A stretch of DNA of 64,000 nucleotides from DASSUW01 sp963792385 (GTDB lineage: Bacteria > Actinomycetota > Thermoleophilia > Solirubrobacterales > Solirubrobacteraceae). The DNA lies in NCBI GenBank assembly GCA_963792385.1, contig CAWBVZ010000007.1:186001-250000 (forward strand), in the 5' to 3' direction. The notes under the pieces were generated by a model, which saw nothing but the letters and a program-made list of their open reading frames with translations, had not been told where the DNA came from and searched no databases. Of the stretch, positions 26,042-33,991 are shown in pieces; the stretch's first letter is position 1, and every line of letters starts with the position of its first letter. Both the position numbers and the translations under genes were made by a program.

Positions 26042-26092
26042 ATGTCGCGTCGGCTTGACCTCCTCCTTCTCCTCCCCCTTCGGGGGGAATAA
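26042..26092 (+). CDS. leucine-rich leader peptide of leuA (16 aa)
   Basis: The frame ATG...TAA encodes MSRRLDLLLLLPLRGE: seven leucines in sixteen residues with five in a row, placed 72 nt before the leuA ATG. Consecutive Leu codons just upstream of leuA are the hallmark of ribosome-mediated attenuation: stalling when leucyl-tRNA is scarce changes the downstream RNA fold. Leu codons are CTT and CTC, not the CTG that dominates neighbouring genes. No strong Shine-Dalgarno is seen (GAGG about 14 nt upstream). Too short for ordinary gene calling. Confidence 0.75.
   Translation: MSRRLDLLLLLPLRGE
26073..26088 (+). promoter_or_regulatory. UUCG-capped hairpin at end of leuA leader peptide
   Basis: TCCCCC-TTCG-GGGGGA forms a six-pair stem with a stable C(UUCG)G loop across the last Leu codons of the leader frame. 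A ribosome stalled on the Leu run would prevent it forming. Downstream, GCGGC and GCCGC (about 26098-26112) can form another small stem. This is a candidate switch part, not a proven terminator: no U-run follows. Confidence 0.5.
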
Positions 26093-26164
26093 CGCGTGGC
26101 GGCCGCGAAGCCGCAAACCCAGCACGAAGGAGCAGGTCACACAAGCCGAGAAGGAGCACGCGCC

Positions 26165-27736
26165 ATGGACGACAACCGAGTCATCATCTTCGACACCACC
26201 CTGCGGGACGGCGAGCAGTCGCCCGGCATCTCGCTGAACACCGTCGAGAAGCTGGAGATTGCCCACCAGCTCGCCCGGCTCGGCGTCGACGTGATCGAGG
26301 CGGGCTTCCCGATCGCCTCGCCTGGCGACTTCGCGTCCGTGCAGGCGATCGCACGCGAGGTCCACGGCCCGGTCATCGCCGGCCTCGCTCGTGCGCATGC
26401 TGCCGACATCGAGCGAGCCGCCGAGGCGGTACGCGAGGCGCCGCAGCCGCGGATCCACGTGTTCCTGTCGACGTCGGACATCCACATCGAGCACCAGCTG
26501 CAGTCCACGCGCGCCGACGTGCTCGGGCAGGCGCGCGCTGCCGTCGCGCATGCCAAGTCGTTCGTGGACGACGTCGAGTTCTCGCCGATGGACGCCACGC
26601 GCGCCGACGTCGAGTTCACCGCTGAGGTCATCACCGCCGCGCTCGAGGAGGGCGCGACCACGATCAACGTCCCGGACACGGTCGGCTACGCGATGCCGGA
26701 CGAGTACGCGACGTTCCTGGGCCGGCTGTACGAGCTGGTCCCCGGGCTGCGCGACGTCGTGCTGTCGGTCCACTGCCATGACGACCTCGGGCTGGCGGTC
26801 GCGAACTCGTTCGCCGGCCTGCAGGCGGGGGCGCGGCAGGTCGAGTGCGCGATCAACGGGATCGGCGAGCGCGCCGGCAACGCCGCGCTGGAGGAGCTGG
26901 TGATGCTCCTGCACACGCGCGCGGCGGACGTCGGGCTCGTCACCGGCGTGCAGACGCGCGAGATCGCGCGCACGAGCCGCCTGGTCTCGCGCCTGACCGG
27001 CTACTCGGTGCAGCCGAACAAGGCGATCGTCGGCCGCAACGCGTTCGCGCACGAGTCCGGGATCCACCAGGACGGCGTGCTCAAGGAGCGCTCGACGTAC
27101 GAGATCATGGCCGCCGGGTCCGTCGGCGTCGACGACGCGTCGTCGATCGTGCTCGGCAAGCACTCCGGCCGCCACGCGCTGAAGTCGGCGCTCGAGGAGC
27201 TCGGCTTCACGGTCTCGGGCCAGGCGCTGAACACCGCGTTCAAGCGCTTCAAGGAGATCGCGGACAAGAAGAAGCAGGTCACCGCGATGGACCTCGAGGC
27301 GCTCGTCACCGACGAGCTCCGGACCGAGATCGCCTCCTACACGCTCGAGTGGTTCGACGTCGAGGCGTCCTCGCGCCGCCCGCCGCACGCGACCGTCGCG
27401 ATCCGGACGCCGGCCGGCGACGTCGTCGAGGGCAACTTCACCGGCGACGGCCCGGTCGACGCGATCTTCCGCGCGATCAACACCGCCACGCGGGTCGAGG
27501 CGCGGCTGCGCGAGTTCCGGATCGACTCCGTGACCGCCGGCCAGGACGCCCTCGGCGAGGCCAGCGTGGTGCTCGAGATCGCCGGCCAGTCGGCGTCCGG
27601 CCAGGGCGTCTCGACCGACATCATCGAGGCGGCGGCGCTCGCCTACGTTCGCGCGCTCTCCAACGCCGAGCGCAAGGTGGCGCTGGCGGCCGAGGGCGCG
27701 GCCGAGACCGAGCGGGAGCTCACGCCGACGCCGTAG
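26165..27736 (+). CDS. leuA: 2-isopropylmalate synthase
   Basis: A 523-residue enzyme condensing acetyl-CoA with 2-oxoisovalerate, the committed step to leucine. ATG at 26165 has AAGGAG about nine bases upstream; a longer frame exists but lacks this. The TIM barrel starts IIFDTTLRDGEQSPGI with the metal Asp; HCHDDLGLAVANS and NGIGERAGNAALEE are catalytic/metal segments, and HESGIHQDG follows. Residues after about 385 form the LeuA dimer (regulatory) domain where leucine normally binds. A Leu-rich leader precedes it, so both feedback inhibition and attenuation are expected. Its end overlaps the convergent patatin gene by 17 nt. Confidence 0.96.
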   Translation: MDDNRVIIFDTTLRDGEQSPGISLNTVEKLEIAHQLARLGVDVIEAGFPIASPGDFASVQAIAREVHGPVIAGLARAHAADIERAAEAVREAPQPRIHVFLSTSDIHIEHQLQSTRADVLGQARAAVAHAKSFVDDVEFSPMDATRADVEFTAEVITAALEEGATTINVPDTVGYAMPDEYATFLGRLYELVPGLRDVVLSVHCHDDLGLAVANSFAGLQAGARQVECAINGIGERAGNAALEELVMLLHTRAADVGLVTGVQTREIARTSRLVSRLTGYSVQPNKAIVGRNAFAHESGIHQDGVLKERSTYEIMAAGSVGVDDASSIVLGKHSGRHALKSALEELGFTVSGQALNTAFKRFKEIADKKKQVTAMDLEALVTDELRTEIASYTLEWFDVEASSRRPPHATVAIRTPAGDVVEGNFTGDGPVDAIFRAINTATRVEARLREFRIDSVTAGQDALGEASVVLEIAGQSASGQGVSTDIIEAAALAYVRALSNAERKVALAAEGAAETERELTPTP

Positions 27737-28637
27737 CCGCGAGCCTGCGGCCCTGGGCGAACGCCGCGTCGATCACCGATTCGACGCGGCTCGCGTCCAT
27801 CAGGCTCGGCCCCATTGCGGCCGACGACGCATCGTCCGGGGTGAGCGAACGGACGCGCATGCCGCGAGCGCGCAGCGCCATGTCCTCGGCGATTAGGGCG
27901 GCGTTCGTGACCGCTCGCAGCGGGCCGGCGGCGGCGGTCGGAACGAGGCACAGGACGTGTGTGCCGCGGCCACCGGGGGCGGCGTCGAGGTTGGTCGGGC
28001 TCCAGACGCCGCCGTCGACGTATTCGTGACCGCCGATCTGGACGGGGGCGAACAGCCACGGCACGGCGCACGACGCGAGCACGGCATCGCGCACGCCCGC
28101 CTCCGGCGCTCCGGGCATGCCGAACACCACGCGCCGGCCGCTGCGGCGGTCGACCGCAGTGACGCGCAGCCGGCCGTCGAACCGCGCGCCGAGCGCGTCG
28201 AGGTGGCGGGCGACGCTGTCGAGCCGGTGCTCCGGCCGCGGCGCCGCGGCGAGCGCGGCCGCCCGGACTGCCCGGCCGGCGGGCGCGAGCGTCGCCAGCG
28301 CGACCGGCGCAAGCGGCGAAGCTGCCGCGGCGGTCAGCCGCGCGACACCGCCGCCGACGCGGCGCAGCGGCGACGAAGCGCGCTCGACGGCAGCCTCCTC
28401 GGCCCATGCGCGCGCCGCACGGTCGCCGACCTCCAGCCGGCGGCCGGCGGCTAGCGTGGCGGCCACGATCGACCCGGCCGACGTGCCGACCAGGTACTCG
28501 CAGCGGCGGAAGTCGAGCCCGCTCGCGGCCTCGATCCCGCTCAACAGCCCGCGCATCCACGCCTCGCCGAGCGTCCCGCCCGCGCCGAGCACGAGCGTGT
28601 CCGGCAGCTCGCTGATCGGCTCGGTCACCCCTGGCAT
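27720..28637 (-). CDS. patatin-like phospholipase
   Basis: A 305-residue patatin-family hydrolase. The oxyanion loop GAGGTLGEAW, the nucleophile elbow LVGTSAGSIV and the catalytic Asp in EYVDGGVWSPTNLD form the full Ser-Asp dyad. No signal peptide is evident at the chosen start (MPGVTEPISEL); starts further upstream overlap the divergent gene. It would hydrolyse an acyl ester of a lipid in the cytoplasm or at the membrane. Substrate is not known. Confidence 0.88.
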   Translation of the reverse strand: MPGVTEPISELPDTLVLGAGGTLGEAWMRGLLSGIEAASGLDFRRCEYLVGTSAGSIVAATLAAGRRLEVGDRAARAWAEEAAVERASSPLRRVGGGVARLTAAAASPLAPVALATLAPAGRAVRAAALAAAPRPEHRLDSVARHLDALGARFDGRLRVTAVDRRSGRRVVFGMPGAPEAGVRDAVLASCAVPWLFAPVQIGGHEYVDGGVWSPTNLDAAPGGRGTHVLCLVPTAAAGPLRAVTNAALIAEDMALRARGMRVRSLTPDDASSAAMGPSLMDASRVESVIDAAFAQGRRLAATASA

Positions 28638-28647
28638 GATGGCGCGC

Positions 28648-29292
28648 ATGCCTGAAGCACCCAGGATCACCCGCATCCAGGACATCCCCGCAATCGAGGG
28701 CGGCGGTGTCGGCTACCGCTTCGTCCGCCGGACGCTCGGCGTGCAGGCGTTCGGCGTCAACGCCTTCACCGCCGGTGCCGGCGAGCAACTGATCGAGGAG
28801 CACGACGAGACCGGCTCCGGCGCGGGGCGGCACGAGGAGCTGTACGTCGTGATCGCCGGCCACGCGCGCTTCACGATCGACGGCGCCGAGCACGACGCCG
28901 CTGCGGGGTCGCTCGTGTTCGTGCCCGATCCGGAGTCGCGGCGGTCGGCGATCGCCGTCGCCGACGGCACGATGGCGCTGGTCGTCGGCGGCCGCGTCGG
29001 CGAGCCATACGCGATCTCGCCGTGGGAGAACTGGTTCGTCGCCAAGTCACTCGCCGACGGCGGTGACCCGAACGCCGCCGCCGACCTCATGGACGAGGCG
29101 GTCGCCGAGCACCCGGACAACCCCGCCGTCCTCTACAACGCCGCCTGCTTCGAGTCGCTCGCCGGCCGCCGCGAGGCCGCGCTCGCCCACCTCACCGCCG
29201 CCCTCGAGCGCGACCCGAAGATGCGCGCGTGGGCGGCGGAGGACGTCGACTTCGACCCGATCCGCGACGACCCGGCGTTCCCGCAGACGTAG
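28648..29292 (+). CDS. cupin domain protein with C-terminal TPR-like repeats
   Basis: A 214-residue protein with two parts. Residues ~15-125 are a cupin (RHEELYVVIAGHARFTIDG, then GSLVFVPDPESRRSAIA); residues ~140-200 form helical TPR-like units (AADLMDEAVAEHPDNPAVLYNAACFESLAGR and the next helix pair, read in parts). ATG at 28648 is used; one three codons earlier is also possible. The gap to the divergent patatin start is only about 10 bp, so transcripts are probably nearly leaderless. Role unknown; the fusion suggests a sensor or assembly factor rather than an enzyme. Confidence 0.78.
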   Translation: MPEAPRITRIQDIPAIEGGGVGYRFVRRTLGVQAFGVNAFTAGAGEQLIEEHDETGSGAGRHEELYVVIAGHARFTIDGAEHDAAAGSLVFVPDPESRRSAIAVADGTMALVVGGRVGEPYAISPWENWFVAKSLADGGDPNAAADLMDEAVAEHPDNPAVLYNAACFESLAGRREAALAHLTAALERDPKMRAWAAEDVDFDPIRDDPAFPQT

Positions 29293-29296
29293 TGGA

Positions 29297-30730
29297 CTAG
29301 CCGGTCGCCTCGTTGATCACCACGAGCACCGACATCACGCCGAACAGCGCGACCGCCCACAGCAGCACCGCGAAGCGGATGCCGCGCACCTTCAGCGGAG
29401 CCGGCAGGAAGCGGCGGTTGATGACCAGCAGCAGCATCGAGTAGATGAACATCACGCCGCCGCTCGCCGCCGCCGCGATCACCACGAGCTCCAGCGGCTG
29501 GTCGAAGCCCGACAGCAGGATCGCCGAGCCGGACGCGATCATCATCCACACGACGAGGAAGTACAGCCGGCTCTCGGTCCAGCGCGGGCTGTCCCGGACG
29601 TAGCCGACGCGGAGCACGTCGGCGACCAGGCGGCTGACGTAGTCGATGATCCCGAACGCGGCGCCGAACAGGCTGATCGCGCCGATCACCCAGAACAGCG
29701 TGCCGAACCAGGTGCCGACCGTGTCCTTGAGCACGTTGCCCTCGATCTGGATGAAGTCGAAGTCGCTGTCCTTGACGGCCGGGTTGCCGTACACCGTCGA
29801 GTACGCGATGAGTGAGAAGACGACGATCGTGATCGCGCCGATCACGAAGAACGACACGAACTGCTCGATGTTGGCCTTGCGCCACCAGTCATTCCAGCGC
29901 TCGAGGTTGCGCTCGGTGACCGGGAACACGTAGCCACGGCCGGACGGCGCCGCCTCCTCCGAGCCGGTGATGGGGGAGACCACGCGCGGCGCGTACTCGC
30001 CCATCCCGTAGCCCTTGTCGCGAATCCAGTTGCTGACCACGAGGTTGTTGGTGCCGCCGGCGCCCGCGTACGCGAGCGCACCGAGCAGCACGGCCAGCTC
30101 GAGCTCGCCGCCGGTGAAGCTGCCGAAGCTCGTAACGGTCTTGTCGACATCGCCGAACGCGCCGGCGCTCACGGCCGTCGTGAGCGCGACGACCAGGAAC
30201 ACGAGCACGAGCGCGACCTTGACGAACTCGAACTTCTCGATCGTCTGGTAGACGACCGGCGACGCCGACAGCGCGATGCCGATCAGCACCATCGCGATGA
30301 TCGCGATCGTGGTCGGGTTGCCGCCGCCGAACAGGAAGGTCGTGATCGTGGCGGCGCTCGTCGCCCACGCCGGCCAGATGTTCGGGAGGATCGCGCAAGC
30401 GATCATCAGCAGGCCGAACGGCTTCCACAGGCGCTGGAAGCCGGTGACGGCCGTCTCCCCGGTCGCGAGCGTGTAGCGCTCGATCTCCATGTTGATGAAG
30501 TACTGCGTCAGCAGGCCGACAATCCCGGCCCACAGGAACACCAGTCCGACCTGCGAGGCGATGTACGGGAAGAGGATGTACTCGCCGGACGCGATGCCGA
30601 CGCCGACGAGGATGACGCTCGGGCCGATAATCCGCCGCAAGGGCGGGGCCGCGGGCAGGTCGCGCTGCTCGACCGGGCCGACCTGCGCCTCGGGGATCGC
30701 GACGGGTGCATGAGGGGTTGCGGTGGCCAT
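29297..30730 (-). CDS. Nramp-like membrane transporter lacking the metal motif
   Basis: A 477-residue protein with about eleven hydrophobic segments, similar in layout to Nramp/COG1914 transporters. In canonical Nramp the first span carries DPGN and the sixth MPH, both metal ligands. Here the first span reads GVGIASGEYILFPY and the matching later segment reads AYAGAGGTNNLVVSNW, so both ligand motifs are absent. The substrate is therefore probably not Mn2+/Fe2+. A ~30-residue polar N-terminus precedes the first span. It is divergent from an XRE-cupin regulator with an 18-bp palindrome between them. Confidence 0.78.
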   Translation of the reverse strand: MATATPHAPVAIPEAQVGPVEQRDLPAAPPLRRIIGPSVILVGVGIASGEYILFPYIASQVGLVFLWAGIVGLLTQYFINMEIERYTLATGETAVTGFQRLWKPFGLLMIACAILPNIWPAWATSAATITTFLFGGGNPTTIAIIAMVLIGIALSASPVVYQTIEKFEFVKVALVLVFLVVALTTAVSAGAFGDVDKTVTSFGSFTGGELELAVLLGALAYAGAGGTNNLVVSNWIRDKGYGMGEYAPRVVSPITGSEEAAPSGRGYVFPVTERNLERWNDWWRKANIEQFVSFFVIGAITIVVFSLIAYSTVYGNPAVKDSDFDFIQIEGNVLKDTVGTWFGTLFWVIGAISLFGAAFGIIDYVSRLVADVLRVGYVRDSPRWTESRLYFLVVWMMIASGSAILLSGFDQPLELVVIAAAASGGVMFIYSMLLLVINRRFLPAPLKVRGIRFAVLLWAVALFGVMSVLVVINEATG

Positions 30731-30766
30731 GCCCGGGCGTTCCCGATTCGTGCGCTCCGATACCGC

Positions 30767-30784
30767 TGTACGTGATAACGTACA
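30767..30784. promoter_or_regulatory. 18-bp inverted repeat between Nramp-like and XRE-cupin genes
   Basis: TGTACGT-GATA-ACGTACA is a perfect 7-bp inverted repeat with a 4-bp centre. It ends 5 nt before the XRE start codon and covers a -10-like TAACGT, so a bound protein would block that promoter and probably the divergent one. The XRE protein is the likely ligand. Confidence 0.6.
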
Positions 30785-30789
30785 TTTGT

Positions 30790-31371
30790 ATGGCAGTCGC
30801 CACGGAGTCGTTTGCGGCCATCGGGCCGCGGGTCCGGGCGCTCCGGGAGGCGATGGACCTCTCGCTGCGCGACCTCGCCGAACGCTCCGGCGTCTCGGCT
30901 CCGATGCTCTCGCAGGTCGAGCGGGGCGAAACCAGCCCGACGCTGCAGGTCGCCGCTCGGATCGCCGCCGGGCTGGAGCTGCGGCTGTCCCAGCTCCTGC
31001 GTCTGGACGAGAGCGGCTCGGTCACCATCGTGCACGCGGGCGAGGGGCGCCGCGGGGGCACCGACGGCCATCGCTACGAGATCCTCAGCCCGCCGCTGCC
31101 GGGCCTGCGCGCCGAGCTGTCGCGCCACCGGCTCGCCCCGGACGCCGCCACCGGCGGCCCCGGCGACCCACCGATGCACGAGCCCGGCGCGCGCGAGACG
31201 GCGGTCGTCGAGGCCGGCGTCGTGACCCTGTTCGTCGACGGCCAGCGCCACCGGCTCGCTGCCGGCGACTGCGTGACCTTCGACGCCGACCTTCCACACC
31301 ACTTCGAGAACCCCGGAAAGGAGGAGGCCGTCCTGCTTGCCGTCGTGTCGGCGGGACTCCGACGCTCATGA
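30790..31371 (+). CDS. XRE family regulator with C-terminal cupin sensor
   Basis: A 193-residue regulator. Residues ~10-65 are a helix-turn-helix (VRALREAMDLSLRDLAERSG, then SAPMLSQVERGETSPTL); residues ~95-190 are a cupin (GARETAVVEAGVVTLFVDGQ, then CVTFDADLPHHFENPG). The family includes regulators of amine and amino acid use. The ATG follows the palindrome by 5 nt, suggesting a leaderless transcript. Its stop overlaps the leuC start (ATGA), so leuC is translated from the regulator's mRNA; this is an unusual link. Confidence 0.88.
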   Translation: MAVATESFAAIGPRVRALREAMDLSLRDLAERSGVSAPMLSQVERGETSPTLQVAARIAAGLELRLSQLLRLDESGSVTIVHAGEGRRGGTDGHRYEILSPPLPGLRAELSRHRLAPDAATGGPGDPPMHEPGARETAVVEAGVVTLFVDGQRHRLAAGDCVTFDADLPHHFENPGKEEAVLLAVVSAGLRRS

Positions 31372-32735
31372 CTCCGAGCACCCTCTTCGACAAGATCTGG
31401 GCGGCGCACGAGGTCGCGCCCAACCTCATCTACATCGATCTACACCTCGTCCACGAGGTCACGAGCGCCCAGGCGTTCGAGGGCCTGCGGCTCGCCGAGC
31501 GGACGGTCCGGCGCCCGGACCGCACGCTCGCGACCGCCGACCACAATGTGCCGACCGACGGCACACCGGTGTCCGCCCGGATCCACGACGAGCTCTCGCG
31601 CGTGCAGGTCCAGACGCTCGAGCGCAACTGCGAGGAGTTCGGCATCCCGCTGTACTCGATCGGGTCCAATCGCCAGGGGATCGTGCACGTGATCGGACCG
31701 GAGCTGGGCGTCACCCAGCCGGGCATGACGATCGTCTGCGGGGACTCCCACACCGCGACCCACGGCGCGTTCGGCGCGCTCGCGTTCGGGATCGGCACGA
31801 GCGAGGTCGAGCACGTCCTCGCCACTCAGTGCCTCGGCCAGCGCAAGCCGCGAAGCATGCGCATCAACTACCGCGGCGAGCTCGGCTTCGGCGTCACCTC
31901 GAAGGACCTGATCCTCGGCACGATCGGCCAGATGGGCACGGGCGGCGCGGCCGGCCACGTCGTCGAGTTCGCCGGCCCGGTGATCGAAGGGCTCTCGATG
32001 GAGGGCCGGATGACGATCTGCAACATGACGATCGAGGGCGGCGGGCGCGCCGGGATGGTGGCGCCCGACGACACGACGTTCGACTGGGTCGACGGCCGCC
32101 CCGGCGCGCCCGACGACTTCGACGCCGCCGTGGCCGCCTGGCGCGAGCTGCGCACCGACGACGGCGCGCCGTTCGACACCGAGATCGACGTCGACGCCGC
32201 CGCGCTGTCGCCGCAGGTCACATGGGGCACGAACCCGGGCATGGTCGTCGGCGTCGCCGGCGCGGTGCCCGAGCCGCAGGGCGACAGCGACGAGCGCGCG
32301 CTCAAGTACATGGCGCTCGAGGCCGGCACGCCGATCGCGGAGATCCGCCTCGACCGCGTGTTCATCGGCTCGTGCACGAACTCGCGGATCGGCGACCTGC
32401 GCGCGGCCGCCGAGCTGGTCAAGGGCCGCCAGGTGGCGTCGTCGGTCAACGCGATGGTCGTCCCGGGCTCCCAGCAGGTCGCCGCCCAGGCGGAGTCCGA
32501 GGGGCTCGACGACGTGTTCCGGGCCGCCGGCTTCGACTGGCGCACGGCCGGCTGCTCGATGTGCCTGGGCATGAACCCGGACATCCTGCAGCCCGGCGAG
32601 CGCTGCGCGTCGACCTCCAACCGCAACTTCGAGGGCCGCCAGGGCCGCGGCGGGCGCACCCACCTCGTGTCGCCCCAGATGGCCGCCGCGGCGGCGATCG
32701 AGGGTCACTTCGTCGACATCAGGGAGTGGAGCTGA
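31368..32735 (+). CDS. leuC: 3-isopropylmalate dehydratase large subunit
   Basis: A 455-residue aconitase-family subunit that isomerises 2- to 3-isopropylmalate with LeuD. The [4Fe-4S] cysteine ligands lie in FIGSCTNSRIGD and AGCSMCLGMNPD; other marks are CGDSHTATHGAFG and the C-terminal STSNRNFEGRQG. ATG overlaps the XRE stop by 4 nt, and its stop overlaps the leuD start by one base. The enzyme is oxygen-sensitive in most bacteria. Confidence 0.96.
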   Translation: MTPSTLFDKIWAAHEVAPNLIYIDLHLVHEVTSAQAFEGLRLAERTVRRPDRTLATADHNVPTDGTPVSARIHDELSRVQVQTLERNCEEFGIPLYSIGSNRQGIVHVIGPELGVTQPGMTIVCGDSHTATHGAFGALAFGIGTSEVEHVLATQCLGQRKPRSMRINYRGELGFGVTSKDLILGTIGQMGTGGAAGHVVEFAGPVIEGLSMEGRMTICNMTIEGGGRAGMVAPDDTTFDWVDGRPGAPDDFDAAVAAWRELRTDDGAPFDTEIDVDAAALSPQVTWGTNPGMVVGVAGAVPEPQGDSDERALKYMALEAGTPIAEIRLDRVFIGSCTNSRIGDLRAAAELVKGRQVASSVNAMVVPGSQQVAAQAESEGLDDVFRAAGFDWRTAGCSMCLGMNPDILQPGERCASTSNRNFEGRQGRGGRTHLVSPQMAAAAAIEGHFVDIREWS

Positions 32736-33295
32736 TGGAGCCTGTAACGCTCGTGTCGGGCGACGTCAGCGTGCTCGACCGCGCCGACGTCGACACCGAC
32801 CAGATCATCCCCAAGCAGTTCCTCAAGCGCGTCGAGCGGACCGGCTTCGGCGAGTTCCTGTTCTTCGACTGGGCGAAGGAGGACGGCTGGAATCTGCCCT
32901 CGAACCCGATCCTCGCGGCCGGCCCGAACTTCGGCTGCGGCTCCTCGCGCGAGCACGCGCCGTGGGCGCTCCAGGACTACGGGTTCAAGGCGGTCGTGTC
33001 CGCGAGCTTCGCCGACATCTTCTTCAACAACTGCACGAAGATCGGGCTGCTGCCGGTGCAGATCCCCGATGACGACGTGCACGCGCTGATGCAGGCGGGC
33101 GCGGCCGAGATCGACCTCGAGGCGCTCGAGGTCCGGTTCGACGGCCGCACGGTTCCGTTCGAGATCGACGACGAGACCCGCCACCGGCTCCTGAACGGCC
33201 TCGACGACATCGCGCTGACGCTCCAGCAGGGCGACGAGATCGACGCCTACGAGCGCGACCGCGAGCGCGCCGGACCGGTCACCACGACACTGTAG
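32735..33295 (+). CDS. leuD: 3-isopropylmalate dehydratase small subunit
   Basis: A 186-residue swivelling-domain subunit, partner of LeuC. Visible are DVDTDQIIPKQFLK near the N-terminus, the substrate-binding GPNFGCGSSREHAPW and FADIFFNNCTKIGLLP. ATG overlaps the leuC stop (TGATG), which should keep the two subunits in balance. The HAD gene starts at the next base after its stop. Confidence 0.96.
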   Translation: MEPVTLVSGDVSVLDRADVDTDQIIPKQFLKRVERTGFGEFLFFDWAKEDGWNLPSNPILAAGPNFGCGSSREHAPWALQDYGFKAVVSASFADIFFNNCTKIGLLPVQIPDDDVHALMQAGAAEIDLEALEVRFDGRTVPFEIDDETRHRLLNGLDDIALTLQQGDEIDAYERDRERAGPVTTTL

Positions 33296-33988
33296 ATGCT
33301 CGATCTCGCCGCCTTCGACGCGCTCACGTTCGACTGCTACGGCACCCTGATCGACTGGGAGACCGGGATCGTCGAGGCGCTGCGGCCGGTCGCCGCGGCG
33401 CATGGCTCCGACGTGACCGACGAGGCGCTGCTCGAGGGCTTCGCACGCTACGAGGCGGCGCTCGAGGCTGGGCCGTACCGGTCCTACCGCGAGGTGCTTG
33501 CGGGCGCGCTGCGCGGGCTGGCGTCGGACTTCGGGTTCGAGCCGAGCGACGACGAGGTGGCCGTGTTCTCGGGGTCGGTCGGGGACTGGCCGGCGTTCCC
33601 GGACTCGGCCGAGGCGCTGGCGGCGCTGAAGCGGCGGTTCCGGCTCGGCGTCATCACGAACTGCGACGACGACCTGTTCGCGCTCTCCAACCGGCGGCTC
33701 GGCGTCGAGTTCGACTGGGTCGTGACGGCCCAGCAGGCGCGCGGCTACAAGCCCGATCCGGCCAACTTCGAGTTTGCGTTCGTGCGCATCGACGTGCCCC
33801 GCGAGCGGATCCTGCACGTCGCGCAGAGCCTGTTCCACGACCACGTGCCGGCCAAGGCGCTCGGCATGACGACCGTGTGGATCGACCGCCGCCAGGGCCG
33901 CAACGGCTTCGGCGCGACGCCGCCCGCGGAGGCGGCGCCGGACCTGGTGGTGCCGGACATGCTGTCGTTCGCGGCGCTGGCCAGCTAG
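33296..33988 (+). CDS. haloacid dehalogenase-type HAD hydrolase
   Basis: A 230-residue HAD protein. Motif I is LTFDCYGTLIDWE (nucleophile Asp with a Tyr two places on, as in L-2-haloacid dehalogenases), motif II is LGVITNCDDD, and motif III Lys is in ARGYKPDPANFEFAF. The helical cap lies at about 25-90. It begins directly after leuD. Role in leucine synthesis is not expected; it may be a housekeeping phosphatase or a dehalogenase. The acidic motif IV is weak (HVAQSLFHDH). Confidence 0.84.
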   Translation: MLDLAAFDALTFDCYGTLIDWETGIVEALRPVAAAHGSDVTDEALLEGFARYEAALEAGPYRSYREVLAGALRGLASDFGFEPSDDEVAVFSGSVGDWPAFPDSAEALAALKRRFRLGVITNCDDDLFALSNRRLGVEFDWVVTAQQARGYKPDPANFEFAFVRIDVPRERILHVAQSLFHDHVPAKALGMTTVWIDRRQGRNGFGATPPAEAAPDLVVPDMLSFAALAS

Positions 33989-33991
33989 CGG

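Noticed and set aside
33654..33991. Extension of the LAL regulator frame through the HAD gene.
   Set aside because: The residues become Arg/Pro/Ser-rich after the frameshift and the plus strand encodes a well-conserved HAD protein.
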